Below, one piece after another: positions 15,849 to 24,484 of a DNA stretch of 64,000 nt. The notes below the pieces were generated by a model. It had not been told where the DNA came from. It saw only the letters and a program-made list of their open reading frames with translations, and ran no database searches. Every line of letters starts with the position of its first letter. The first letter of the stretch is position 1. The DNA is from Rhodobium gokarnense (lineage in GTDB: Bacteria; Pseudomonadota; Alphaproteobacteria; Rhizobiales; Rhodobiaceae). The DNA is taken from contig NZ_JAOQNS010000010.1 of assembly GCF_025961475.1 (NCBI RefSeq), positions 154,743 to 218,742 of the forward strand, read 5' to 3'. The translations under genes were made by a program, and so were the position numbers.

Positions 15849-16829
15849 ATGAAGCTGTCACACATCCTCGTCGCCACCTGCATGCTCGCCGCGACATCGA
15901 CCGCGACGATGGCGGCGGAGACCATGCGCTGCAGCCATCAGCTTCCGCCGGGCCACCACATCGCCAAGGTCATCGACCGCTGGGCCGAGGAGGTCGAGAA
16001 GCAGTCGAACGGCGATATCGACGTGCAGATCTTCGGCGCCGGCAGCCTGGTCGGTGCGCGCGAGAACATCGTCGCGACCGCCAAGGGCGACGTGGAATGC
16101 GCGTTCTCGGTGAACTTCCAGTGGGGCAAGACCCTGCCGATCATGAACGTCACCATGGCGCCGTTCGCCTTCAGCGACCTCGACATCTGGCGCAAATGGC
16201 CGGAGTCGGAGGCCGCCGCGTTCCTCGACCAGAAGCTTGAGGACAAGGGCCTGAAGAACGTCGTCTGGCTGTTCACCACCAATACCTCGGTGTTCACCTC
16301 CAACGAGCGCTTTCTCCTCAAGCCGGAAGACTTCAACGGCGTGAAGATCCGCGGCCTGGAGCCGTCCTTCAACGCCTCGCTGGAAGCGCTCGGCGCGGCG
16401 CCCAGCTCCATGTCCGGCTCCAAGGTCTACCAGGCGCTCGCCACCGGCGTCATCGATGCCGGCCTCACCGACATCGCGGCAGCCGTCTCGCGCAAATATT
16501 ACGAGGTGCAGGACCACTTCGTCGTGCTGCCGGTGATCTCGGTCTATTTCCACGGCTATGTGAACCCGAAATTCTATGACGGCCTCTCCGACGCCAACAA
16601 GGCGGCGCTGAAGGCGGCCGGCGACAAGGCGGCGGAATGGGCCATCGAGGCCTCCGTGGACGCCGCCTCCAAGGCCCCGGACGAACTGCGCGAGAAGGGT
16701 GCCGAGGTGCACATCGCCACCGAGGAAGAGATCGAGGCGCTGGAAGCGGCCATGCGGCCGGCGTTCGACGAGAACTTCGCCAACAATGACGACGCTAAGA
16801 AGCTGATCGAGCTGATCGGCAAGCTTTAG
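15849..16829 (+). CDS. TRAP transporter solute-binding protein (DctP family)
   Basis: 326 aa periplasmic binding protein. The signal peptide is about residues 1-22 (LSHILVATCMLAATSTATMAAE). The mature protein follows the DctP pattern: SHQLPPGHHIAKVIDRWAEEVEKQSNGDIDVQIFGAGSLVGARE, then the substrate-ligating region VKIRGLEPSFNASLEALGAAPSSMSGSKVYQALATGVIDA with the conserved Arg (KIRG) that binds carboxylate. It lies 58 bp after the lyase gene and 12 bp before DctQ, so the ligand is probably the organic acid metabolised by the two upstream enzymes. Confidence 0.92.
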   Translation: MKLSHILVATCMLAATSTATMAAETMRCSHQLPPGHHIAKVIDRWAEEVEKQSNGDIDVQIFGAGSLVGARENIVATAKGDVECAFSVNFQWGKTLPIMNVTMAPFAFSDLDIWRKWPESEAAAFLDQKLEDKGLKNVVWLFTTNTSVFTSNERFLLKPEDFNGVKIRGLEPSFNASLEALGAAPSSMSGSKVYQALATGVIDAGLTDIAAAVSRKYYEVQDHFVVLPVISVYFHGYVNPKFYDGLSDANKAALKAAGDKAAEWAIEASVDAASKAPDELREKGAEVHIATEEEIEALEAAMRPAFDENFANNDDAKKLIELIGKL

Positions 16830-16841
16830 ACCAGAGGCTCC

Positions 16842-17372
16842 ATGTCTCACGACGACAAAGGCGAGGGGGCGCAGGACGCCCCCTCTTTGCCGAAAGGCTT
16901 CCTGACCTGGCCGGGCCGGCTCGGCGGCATCGTCGCCTCCGCGCTGGTGCTCGCCGTCCTGGCGCTGGTCGTCTATGCGATCCTGCAGCGATACTTCCTC
17001 GATACGCCGCTGAAATGGGGCGACGAACTTTCCGGCTACCTGCTGGTTGCGCTGGTCATGCTGGGCGCGGCGGAAACGCTGCGGCACGGCGAGCACATCG
17101 CCATCGATCTCGTCACCGGCAAGGTCGGGCCGACGTTGAAGCGGCTCCTTGCGGTTATCGCCAATCTCGCCGTCATCGGCTTTGCCGTCGTCCTCGGCCT
17201 CAGCGCCTGGGAGTCCATCTCCTTTGCCTATGATTTCGGGTCCTATTCGCCGGGCTATCTGGAAGTGGCGACCTGGATCCCGCAGCTTCCGATGCTGATC
17301 GGCGCCGGGCTCCTCATCCTCCTCGCCCTTGCGCTTCTCATCCGCCACATCGCCGGGAAGGACGCGGCATGA
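16842..17372 (+). CDS. TRAP transporter small membrane subunit (DctQ)
   Basis: 176 aa with four membrane helices (about 30-52, 65-87, 100-125 and 144-168). The conserved QRYFLDTPLKWGDELSGYLLVALVMLGAAETLRHGEHIAIDL follows the DctQ pattern (W-x-E/D-E, then R-GxHI-D). It forms the membrane complex with DctM and overlaps it by 4 bp. The N-terminal 25 residues are hydrophilic and acidic, as is common. Confidence 0.92.
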   Translation: MSHDDKGEGAQDAPSLPKGFLTWPGRLGGIVASALVLAVLALVVYAILQRYFLDTPLKWGDELSGYLLVALVMLGAAETLRHGEHIAIDLVTGKVGPTLKRLLAVIANLAVIGFAVVLGLSAWESISFAYDFGSYSPGYLEVATWIPQLPMLIGAGLLILLALALLIRHIAGKDAA

Positions 17373-18655
17373 CCGCGGTCGTCGTCTTTGCCGGGCTGAT
17401 CCTCCTGCTCCTCATCGGCATTCCGATCTTTGCCGCCCTCGGCCTGATGGCGACGGCGATCCTCCTCATCTTCGAGGGCAACGTCTCGGCCGTCGCCGAC
17501 ACGGTCTTTTCCCATCTCAACAAGGACCTTCTGACCGCCATTCCTCTCTTCGTGCTGATGGCGCAGATCATGATCCGGGCGAAGGTGATCGACGATCTCT
17601 ACGAGTTCGCCCACACCGTCGTCGGCCATATCCGCGGCGGCCTCGGTGTCGCCACGGTGCTCTCCTGCACGATCTTTGCCGCGATCTCCGGCTCGTCCGT
17701 CGCCACGGCCCTTTCCATCGGCTCCACTGCAGTGCCGCAGATGAAGCGGTTCGGCTATCCGACCCGCGATGCGCTCGGCGTCGTTGCCGCCGGCGGCACG
17801 CTCGGCATCCTCATTCCGCCGTCCGGGCCGATGATCCTCTATGCCATCGTCTCTGAGGTCTCGATCGGGGCGCTGTTCCTGGCCGGCATCATCCCGGGCG
17901 TGCTGATGGCGCTGGCCTTTTCCGTCTTCTGCGTCGTCCAGGCGACGCGGCGCGCCGGCGTCAAGGCGCCGGAAATGGCGGCGTTCTCCAAGATGGTCGC
18001 GGCGACGCGGCGCTCGATCTGGGCGCTGATGGCGCCGCCCGTCGTCATGGGCGGGATCTATTTCGGCATCTTCACCGCCTCGGAGGCTGCGGCCGCCGGC
18101 TGCGTCTATGCGCTCGCCGTTGCCGTCCTCGCCTACCGCAATTTCGGCCTTTCCGATCTCTGGGCCTCGGCCCAGCAGACCATGCGCACCTCGGTGATGG
18201 TGTTCATGATCATCGCCGGCGCGGCAATGTTCGGCCATGCCATCACCATCATCCGCCTGCCGGTCGGCGTCACGGAAATGGTCGCCAATCTCGGCCTCGG
18301 GCCGGTCGGCTTCATCGTTGCTGTGATGGGCCTCGTCTTCGTCCTCGGCATGTTCCTGGAGACGATCTCCATCATCCTGATCACCACGCCGATCCTGTTG
18401 CCGACCATGCACCAGCTCGGCATCGATCCGATCTGGTACGGGGTTCTCCTGATGATCAATCTGGAGCTGGCGCTGATCACGCCGCCGGTCGGCATGAACC
18501 TCTTCGTCATCAAGGGCATTACCGACGCGCCGCTGTCCGACGTGGTGCGCGGCGCCGCCCCCTTCGTCGCCCTGATGATCGGCGGCCTGGCGCTGCTCAT
18601 TGCCGTTCCCGAACTCGCAACCTGGTTGCCGGTGACCGCCGGCTTCGGCCGCTGA
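17369..18655 (+). CDS. TRAP transporter large permease (DctM)
   Basis: 428 aa with about 12 hydrophobic segments, DctM length. Family motifs include ALGLMATAILLIFEG, AISGSSVATALSIGSTAVPQMKRFGYPTRDALGVVAAGGTLGILIPPSGPMILYAIVSE and the C-terminal TPPVGMNLFVIKGIT. It uses the Na+ gradient to import the acid delivered by DctP. It is the last gene of the five-gene CoA transferase-lyase-TRAP operon; a 300-bp gap follows. Confidence 0.94.
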   Translation: MTAVVVFAGLILLLLIGIPIFAALGLMATAILLIFEGNVSAVADTVFSHLNKDLLTAIPLFVLMAQIMIRAKVIDDLYEFAHTVVGHIRGGLGVATVLSCTIFAAISGSSVATALSIGSTAVPQMKRFGYPTRDALGVVAAGGTLGILIPPSGPMILYAIVSEVSIGALFLAGIIPGVLMALAFSVFCVVQATRRAGVKAPEMAAFSKMVAATRRSIWALMAPPVVMGGIYFGIFTASEAAAAGCVYALAVAVLAYRNFGLSDLWASAQQTMRTSVMVFMIIAGAAMFGHAITIIRLPVGVTEMVANLGLGPVGFIVAVMGLVFVLGMFLETISIILITTPILLPTMHQLGIDPIWYGVLLMINLELALITPPVGMNLFVIKGITDAPLSDVVRGAAPFVALMIGGLALLIAVPELATWLPVTAGFGR

Positions 18656-18957
18656 CCGCCCCGACATAGGCCCGTGGAAACTGCGGGGATTTCCGCGGAT
18701 TCGCGTCTGTACTGCTGACCTTTCTGCGGTCAATTGCCCGGGAATATAGTATCATTTCCGAATGTTATAGTTTTCTAATAAATGCTACCAAAGGCTGATC
18801 CTCGCATCGGGCGAATCGGCACCTCCTCCTGACCCCGTCTTTCCGCCGGTTTGCTGCTGCCCGAACTTTCGGATCTGCCGCCGTTCCCGCCCTCCTCTGG
18901 GCTTTCGGATCGGATGCGATGCGCGGCAAGAGGGGCTGCCTTCAGGGAGACGCTGCC
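18656..18957. other. Intergenic region upstream of the Mrp/complex-I-like operon
   Basis: About 300 bp without a supportable gene. 18735-18790 is distinctly AT-rich (TATAGTATCATTTCC, TATAGTTTTCTAATAAATG) and is the best place for a promoter of the operon starting at 18958. A plausible ribosome-binding site AGGGAGA is at about 18942. No clear operator dyad, terminator or RNA structure was recognised. Confidence 0.5.
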
Positions 18958-19455
18958 ATGGGCAGGGTGCGCAATTCGGCCGAGCTTTTCGCGACCCTGC
19001 TGCTGTTCTGGATCCTGTTGAACGGAACCCTGGCGCCCGGCACGCTCGCCGTCGGCGCCGCCGCGGCCATCGCCATCGTCCTCTTCTACACGGACGGGCT
19101 GTCGTTCCTGTCTCACTTCCGGCCGGTGCCGAAGTCCTTCACCGCTTCCGTCCTTTTCGTCTTCTATTTCCTCGGTGAGTTGGTCCGCTCCAACATCGCG
19201 CTTGCGCGGATCGTGCTGTCGCCGGAGCTGCCCATCAAGCCGGGCATCGTCAAGGTGCGCACCAGGCTGAAGAGCCCCATGGGCCGGCTGCTGCTCGCCA
19301 ATTCCATCACGCTGACGCCGGGAACGCTCTCCGTCGAGCTCGCCGGCGAATGGCTCTACGTGCACTGGGTGACGGTCGACGCCACCGACAATGAGGGGGC
19401 GACGGCAAAGATCGTCGCCGGCTTCGAGCGCTATCTTGAGGTCATGTATGGTTGA
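18958..19455 (+). CDS. Mrp-type antiporter subunit E (MnhE/MbxA-like)
   Basis: 165 aa from the ATG at 18958, preceded by AGGGAGA; an earlier in-frame ATG at 18919 adds 13 non-conserved residues. It shows the MnhE pattern: N-terminal hydrophobic helices (AELFATLLLFWILLNGTLAPGTLAVGAAAAIAIVLF), FLGELVRSNIALARIVLSP, and LLANSITLTPGTLSVELAGEWLYVHWV. It is the first gene of a 13-gene cluster of near-continuous overlaps that builds an ion-translocating membrane complex. Confidence 0.9.
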   Translation: MGRVRNSAELFATLLLFWILLNGTLAPGTLAVGAAAAIAIVLFYTDGLSFLSHFRPVPKSFTASVLFVFYFLGELVRSNIALARIVLSPELPIKPGIVKVRTRLKSPMGRLLLANSITLTPGTLSVELAGEWLYVHWVTVDATDNEGATAKIVAGFERYLEVMYG

Positions 19456-19708
19456 GGTCCTGATCACCGTCGCCGGTGTCATCGCCGGCGCGGCCTTCTT
19501 CCTGGCGCTGGTGCGCTTCGTCAAGGGCCCGCGCGCCGTCGACCGGGTCATCGCCTTCGACGTTCTCACCATCATCGCGATCACCGGCATGGTGCTGGTG
19601 GCGCTCGTGGAAGGCCGGGTCATCTATCTCGACGTGGCGCTGGTCTATGCGCTGCTCTCCTTCCTCGGCGTCATCGTCATCGCCCGCTACCTGGAAGGGG
19701 CGTCGTGA
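19448..19708 (+). CDS. Mrp-type antiporter subunit F (MnhF/MbxB-like)
   Basis: 86 aa from the ATG at 19448, overlapping the subunit E stop by 8 bp. It has three membrane helices. The diagnostic motif FVKGPRAVDRVIAFDVLTIIAITGMVLVAL matches the MrpF RVxxFDxL pattern, followed by YLDVALVYALLSFLGVIVIARYLE. It is a structural subunit of the Mrp-like membrane arm. Confidence 0.9.
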   Translation: MVEVLITVAGVIAGAAFFLALVRFVKGPRAVDRVIAFDVLTIIAITGMVLVALVEGRVIYLDVALVYALLSFLGVIVIARYLEGAS

Positions 19709-20037
19709 TGCTGGATCTCCTCGGCGCCATCGTGCTCGTTGCCGGCACCGTGTTCCTGCTGCTCGGCGGGCTCGGGCTCTACCGCATGCCGGACACCTTC
19801 AACCGCATCCAGGCCGGCACCAAGACGACGACCCTCGGCACGCTCCTGACCCTTGCCGGCGTCGCCCTCCTGGAACCGGCCTGGACGTTGAAGCTGCTGC
19901 TCATCGGGCTGTTCCTGCTGTTCACCAACCCGTTGTCATCCCAGGTGCTGGCGCGGTCCGCGCACCGCACGCGCGTGGCGCAGACGCATGAGGTTCAGGT
20001 CGACCGGCTCGCCGACGATACGGGAGAGACGGCATGA
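19705..20037 (+). CDS. Mrp-type antiporter subunit G (MnhG/MbxC-like)
   Basis: 110 aa with three membrane helices and the MnhG signature GLYRMPDTFNRIQAGTKTTTLGTLLTLAGVAL, followed by LFTNPLSSQVLARSAHRT. It overlaps both neighbours by 4 bp. The hydrophilic C-terminal 20 residues (QTHEVQVDRLADDTGETA) are typical of this subunit. Confidence 0.9.
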   Translation: MMLDLLGAIVLVAGTVFLLLGGLGLYRMPDTFNRIQAGTKTTTLGTLLTLAGVALLEPAWTLKLLLIGLFLLFTNPLSSQVLARSAHRTRVAQTHEVQVDRLADDTGETA

Positions 20038-20294
20038 GCGCGTTCCTGCCCGTCATGAGCGTCGTCGTCGCGCTCGCCACCATCGGGGCGGCGTTCGTTG
20101 CCATCCGCGTTGACAGCCTGCCGGTGGCGATCCTGTCGGCCGGCGCCGTCTCGCTGTTCGCCTCGGTGCTGTTCCTGATCCTTGCCGCGCCGGACGTCGC
20201 CATGACGGAAGCCGCGATTGGCAGCGGGCTCACCACCTTCCTCTTCTTCTTCGTCCTCGGACGGGTCGGCGGCGGGGAGCAGGACAATGATTAG
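20034..20294 (+). CDS. DUF4040 / MbhD-like membrane subunit
   Basis: 86 aa with three membrane helices and the sequence LPVAILSAGAVSLFASVLFLILAAPDVAMTEAAIGSGLTTFLFFF. This corresponds to the extra domain in MrpA and the separate MbhD/MbxD subunit of archaeal hydrogenase-type complexes (DUF4040). A free-standing MbhD points to the Mbh/Mbx-type arrangement and not a classical seven-gene Mrp operon with a long MrpA. It overlaps the next gene by 8 bp. Confidence 0.85.
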   Translation: MSAFLPVMSVVVALATIGAAFVAIRVDSLPVAILSAGAVSLFASVLFLILAAPDVAMTEAAIGSGLTTFLFFFVLGRVGGGEQDND

Positions 20295-20991
20295 GCACGC
20301 GCTCGCCGTCATCTTCCTCATCGGCCTCGGCACCGTCTTTGCCGGCCTCATGCTCGGCTATACGCCCGATACCGAACTGAACCTGACAGCCCGCTACTAC
20401 GCGGAGAACACGGCCAAGGACCTCGGCGCCGCCAACATCGTCACGGCGATCATCGTCACCTATCGCGGGCTCGATACCCTCGGCGAAGTGACGGTGCTGT
20501 TCCTGACGGCGGCGATCGTCGCGCTGGTGCTCGCCCAGTCGCGGCATCAGCCCGGCGCGCCGCAGCGGGTGCTGCCGCCGTCCGGCGAATTGCTGCATAC
20601 CGGCAGCCGGCTCTTGGTGCCGCTGATCGTGCTCTTCGGCGTCTATGTCTTCGTCAACGGGCATCTGACGCCGGGCGGCGGCTTCCAGGGCGGCGCCATC
20701 GTCGCCTCGTCGATGCTGCTGTTGCTTTTGACCGATCCGCTGCGCCGCTTCGGCCACCGCATGATCGCGCGGGTGGAATCGCTGTCGGGGCTCACTTACG
20801 TGGCCCTCGGCGCCCTCGGCCTCGTCCTTGCCGGCGGTTTCCTCGACAACCGCATCCTGCCGCTTGGCGACTTCGGATCGCTGTTCTCGGCCGGCGCCAT
20901 CCCGATCATCTATTCGCTGGTCGGCCTCAAGGTCGGGGCGGAATTCAGCTCCATGCTGGTCAATCTTTCCGAGACGGAGAAGCCGCAATGA
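20287..20991 (+). CDS. MbhE + MnhB-like membrane subunit
   Basis: 234 aa from the ATG at 20287. The N-terminal about 95 residues are MbhE-like (YYAENTAKDLGAANIVTAIIVTYRGLDTLGEVTVLFLTAAIVAL). The C-terminal about 120 residues are the MnhB domain (TGSRLLVPLIVLFGVYVFVNGHLTPGGGFQGGAIVASSMLLLLL, then SLVGLKVGAEFSSML). The two pieces, separate in Mbh (E and F), are fused here as in some MrpB proteins. It is part of the ion-translocating membrane arm and overlaps its neighbours. Confidence 0.87.
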   Translation: MIRHALAVIFLIGLGTVFAGLMLGYTPDTELNLTARYYAENTAKDLGAANIVTAIIVTYRGLDTLGEVTVLFLTAAIVALVLAQSRHQPGAPQRVLPPSGELLHTGSRLLVPLIVLFGVYVFVNGHLTPGGGFQGGAIVASSMLLLLLTDPLRRFGHRMIARVESLSGLTYVALGALGLVLAGGFLDNRILPLGDFGSLFSAGAIPIIYSLVGLKVGAEFSSMLVNLSETEKPQ

Positions 20992-21344
20992 TCCTCGTTG
21001 CCATGGCGGCCGGGTTCCTGCTGATCCTGATGGGGCTCTACGGCGCGCTGACCAACCGCAACATCCTGCGCATGATCGTCGCCTTCACCATCGCCAGCAC
21101 GGGGGTGAACTTGGTGCTGGTGTCGGTCGGCTACATTGCCGGGCGCACGGCGCCGATCCTCGATGCGGCCGTGCCTGTCGCTAAGGCCGCCGAGCGGATC
21201 ATCGATCCCGTGCCGCAGGCGCTCGTGCTGACGGCGATCGTCATCGGCCTCGGCATCACCGCGTTGATGCTCGCCTACGCCTTCAAGCTCTACGAGACCA
21301 AACGCACGCTCGATATCTCCAAATTCACGGAGCTAAAAGGGTGA
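20988..21344 (+). CDS. Mrp-type antiporter subunit C (MnhC/NuoK-like)
   Basis: 118 aa with three membrane helices, homologous to NuoK. It carries GLYGALTNRNILRMIVAFTIASTGVNLVLVSVGYI and DPVPQALVLTAIVIGLGITALMLAYAFKLYE, the MnhC signature (DPxPQALVLTAIVIG). It forms part of the proton/sodium path in the membrane arm. It overlaps the large antiporter-like gene by 4 bp. Confidence 0.92.
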   Translation: MILVAMAAGFLLILMGLYGALTNRNILRMIVAFTIASTGVNLVLVSVGYIAGRTAPILDAAVPVAKAAERIIDPVPQALVLTAIVIGLGITALMLAYAFKLYETKRTLDISKFTELKG

Positions 21345-24300
21345 GCCCGATCCTGATCATCGCCATCGGCCTCGGCACCGCGTTCCTGCTGGCCTTCCTC
21401 GACAACCGGCTGCGCGCCACGGCCTACGCCATCACGCTTGCGGCGCTCGCAGTCATGAGCTGGATCGCCGCCGACTGGCTGCTCGCCCTGTCCTCCGGCG
21501 CCACCGGCCCGGTCGAAATCTTCACCGCCGGCACCAAGCCGCCCTTTGCCATCAATCTGCGCATGGGGCTCGCCGAGGCCGCGCTGACGCTGCTGATCAC
21601 GGTCACCGGGCTCCTTGCGGCCGTCTTCCTGAAAGAGCCGATGATGCGGCTCGGGCGGCGCTCGATGGCGGTGCTCCTGATCGCCACCATGTCGTTCGCC
21701 GGCATCGTGCTCACCCGCGACATCTTCAATCTCTTCGTCTTCTTTGAGCTCGCCGTCATCTCCACCGGTGGGCTGGTACTTCTCTCCGACGACGCCCGCG
21801 CGCTGTCTGCCGGCTTCAAATATCTGATCGTCTCGCAGGTGATCTCGATCCTGCTCCTTATCGGCATCATCTTCCTCTACCACGCCGGCGGATCGCTCAA
21901 TATCGACGACCTCGCCGCGGCGTCCGCCGCCGGCAACTCGACGGTGCTCGTCAAGTCCGGCGCGCTCGCCTTCTTCCTGCTCTTCATTGCCCTCGTTGCC
22001 GAACTGAAGCCGTTCCCGGCGAATGGCTGGGCGCTCGATATCTACGAGTCCGCCCATCCGGCGTTCTCCGCGATCTTTTCGGCCGCCGCCGGTGCGGCGT
22101 CCCTCTATGCCGTCGACAAGGCGCTCCTCATCGGCGGGCCGGCCTGGCTGCCGGTGGCGACCGCCATCGGGCTTTCCACCTTCGTCGCCGCCAACGTTTT
22201 GGCGCTGTCCCAGACCAGCGACCGGCGGCTTCTCGGCTATTCGTCGGTGGCGCAGATCGGTCTTGTCTTCGCCGTCATCGGCCAAAAGGAACTCCTTGGC
22301 GACCAGTATCTGTTCATCGCCGGCGGTATCCTCCTTGCCCATGCCGTTGCCAAGGCCGGGCTCTACTGGCTCTCCGGCACGCTGCCGGAGCGCGCGCTGA
22401 CCTCCTGGGCCGAGCTGAAGCACCATCCGGTGCTGCTCTTTGCCTTTGCCTCCTTCGTTGCCATGCTGGTCGGTCTGCCGCCGTTCCCGGGCTTCTACGC
22501 CAAGTGGCAGCTCGCCCACGCGCTCGCCGCCGACGGCCGCTACCTGGTGCTCGGGCTGATCCTGCTCGGCGCCCTCATCGAGGCCGGCTACCTGTTCCGC
22601 TGGTTCGGCTATGCCCTGAAACGCGAGGCGCCGGCGCAGCAGGTCGACCTGTCGCTGCACAAGATCGGTGTGGTGCTGGTCGCCGTCGCCGCCGGTTGGG
22701 GCCTCGGTTACCTCTGGGGCGACCTTTCCGGCCTCGGCAATGTGCTGACGGCGCTGCCGCTGCTCTTCGCGCTCGCCTTCCTTGCGCTGGACTGGCTGCC
22801 GGCGAAGGTCAAGAACGCGATTGCGATTGCCGGCCTCGTCGCCTGGTTTTTTGTCAGCTACCCGGACTACGACCCGCTGCGGCTCATCTTCGGCGTCATC
22901 ATCCTGATCGGCGGCGCGGTCATCCTGCTGGCAAGCTTCGAGACGCACGGCCGCCGCGTCGGCTTCTATCCGTCGGCGATGCTGATGTATGCCGGGCTCG
23001 CCATGCTGATCGTCGCGCAGAACTCGTTCGCGTTCTTCGCGGCCTGGGAAATCCTCACCCTCGGCTCCTATTTCCTGATCCTGAGGGGAAAGAAATCCGA
23101 GCCGCATGCGCTCTCCTACGTCGTCTTTTCGCTCGGCGGCGCCTTTGCGATCCTCGCCGGCTTTGCGCTCGCGGCACAGGGCGTCCAGCCCTTCGCGCTC
23201 GCAAATCTTGCGGACGTCTCGGCGACCTTTGCGCCCTACGTCTTCATCCTCCTTGCCGCCGGCTTCATGACCAAGACGGCGGCCATCGGGCTCCATATCT
23301 GGCTACCGGGCGCGCATGCCGAGGCCGAGACGGACGTCTCGCCGATGGTTTCCGGCATCCTGTTGAAGGCCGGGCTCTACGGCTTCTTCATTCTCCTGAT
23401 GACCATGGGCAAGACGGAGTTCTACGGCGTCGAACTGACCTATGTGCTGCTGTGGATCGGCGCGCTGTCGGCGCTGCTCGGCAATCTGATGGCGATCTTC
23501 CAGGAGGACGCCAAGCGGCTGCTTGCCTATTCCTCCATCGGCCAGATGGGCTATGCGCTCTTCGGCCTTGCGCTGATGAACCATCTCGGCTGGCTGATGG
23601 CGCTGATGTTCGTCATCAACCACTATGTCTACAAGTCGATGCTGTTCCTGTCCGTCGGCGGCATCGCCAAACGCACCGGCACCAAGCTGATGTACCGGAT
23701 GGGCGGGCTCATCACCCTGATGCCGCTCTCCTTCATCGCCGTTCTCGTCGGCATCATCGCCATGTCCGGCGTGCCGCCGCTCTCCGGCTTCGGCGGCAGG
23801 TGGATCTTCTACAACGCCATCATGAGTTCCGACGACCGGCTGCCGATGGTCGTCATCTTCCTCTCCGGCCCGATCGCCTTCCTCTACCTCTTCCGGCTGA
23901 TCCACACGATCTTCCTCGGCCAGCTCAAGGACGAGCACCGGCGCCTGAAGGAGGCTCCGTTCTGGATCATCCTGCCGCAGATGCTGTTCGTGGCTTTTCT
24001 CATCGGCTTTGCGATCTTCCCGGGCCTGGCGCTGCGCCGCGTCGATGCCTATCTCGGCACGTTTTTCCCCAACCACGGCCTTGCCTGGGAGGGCCTGACG
24101 ATCACCAGCGAGTACGGCTACTGGAGCCCGGTCTCCATCATGATCGTCGTCGCCGCCATCTTCGTCGTGCTCCTTGCCTGGCTCGTCTTCCTCAACCACA
24201 AGGCCCAGAAGGTGAAGCAGTTCAACATCGTCTTTGCGGCGGAACGACCCTATCGCCCCGAAACCACCCATTTCGCCTGGAATTTCTTTGCGCCCTACCG

Positions 24301-24484
24301 CAAGGCGATGGGCTTTCTGACCGAGCCGCTGGTCACCCGCTTCTGGGGCGGCATCACCGGCACGCTGCACGGCACGGCGGAGCTGACCCGGCGGTTCTAT
24401 ACCGGTGACGGTCAGGTCTACGCCTTCCACTTCGTCGGCTTCGTCGTCATCGTCTACCTGCTCTCCATGGGGGTGCGGCCATGA
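21341..24484 (+). CDS. Fused double antiporter-like subunit (two MrpD/ND2-type modules)
   Basis: 1047 aa, about twice the usual 480-500 aa of MrpD, NuoM or NuoN. The N-terminal module (about 1-500) has DIFNLFVFFELAVISTGGLVLLSDD, ELKPFPANGWALDIYESAHPAFSAIFSAAAG and YSSVAQIGL. A second module (about 530-960) has FFAAWEILTLGSYFLILRGKKSE, MTKTAAIGLHIWLPGAHAEAETDVSPMVSGILLKAGLYGF and YSSIGQMGYALFG. Each holds the Glu/Lys/His set of a proton-conducting subunit. Archaeal Mbx/Mbs complexes encode two such subunits (H and H') separately; here they are one uninterrupted frame. A C-terminal extension carries a further helix. Confidence 0.88.
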   Translation: MSPILIIAIGLGTAFLLAFLDNRLRATAYAITLAALAVMSWIAADWLLALSSGATGPVEIFTAGTKPPFAINLRMGLAEAALTLLITVTGLLAAVFLKEPMMRLGRRSMAVLLIATMSFAGIVLTRDIFNLFVFFELAVISTGGLVLLSDDARALSAGFKYLIVSQVISILLLIGIIFLYHAGGSLNIDDLAAASAAGNSTVLVKSGALAFFLLFIALVAELKPFPANGWALDIYESAHPAFSAIFSAAAGAASLYAVDKALLIGGPAWLPVATAIGLSTFVAANVLALSQTSDRRLLGYSSVAQIGLVFAVIGQKELLGDQYLFIAGGILLAHAVAKAGLYWLSGTLPERALTSWAELKHHPVLLFAFASFVAMLVGLPPFPGFYAKWQLAHALAADGRYLVLGLILLGALIEAGYLFRWFGYALKREAPAQQVDLSLHKIGVVLVAVAAGWGLGYLWGDLSGLGNVLTALPLLFALAFLALDWLPAKVKNAIAIAGLVAWFFVSYPDYDPLRLIFGVIILIGGAVILLASFETHGRRVGFYPSAMLMYAGLAMLIVAQNSFAFFAAWEILTLGSYFLILRGKKSEPHALSYVVFSLGGAFAILAGFALAAQGVQPFALANLADVSATFAPYVFILLAAGFMTKTAAIGLHIWLPGAHAEAETDVSPMVSGILLKAGLYGFFILLMTMGKTEFYGVELTYVLLWIGALSALLGNLMAIFQEDAKRLLAYSSIGQMGYALFGLALMNHLGWLMALMFVINHYVYKSMLFLSVGGIAKRTGTKLMYRMGGLITLMPLSFIAVLVGIIAMSGVPPLSGFGGRWIFYNAIMSSDDRLPMVVIFLSGPIAFLYLFRLIHTIFLGQLKDEHRRLKEAPFWIILPQMLFVAFLIGFAIFPGLALRRVDAYLGTFFPNHGLAWEGLTITSEYGYWSPVSIMIVVAAIFVVLLAWLVFLNHKAQKVKQFNIVFAAERPYRPETTHFAWNFFAPYRKAMGFLTEPLVTRFWGGITGTLHGTAELTRRFYTGDGQVYAFHFVGFVVIVYLLSMGVRP

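Noticed and set aside
21290..23296. A 668-residue minus-strand frame opposite the Mrp-like subunits
   Set aside because: Highly charged low-complexity translation, antisense to a canonical membrane protein.
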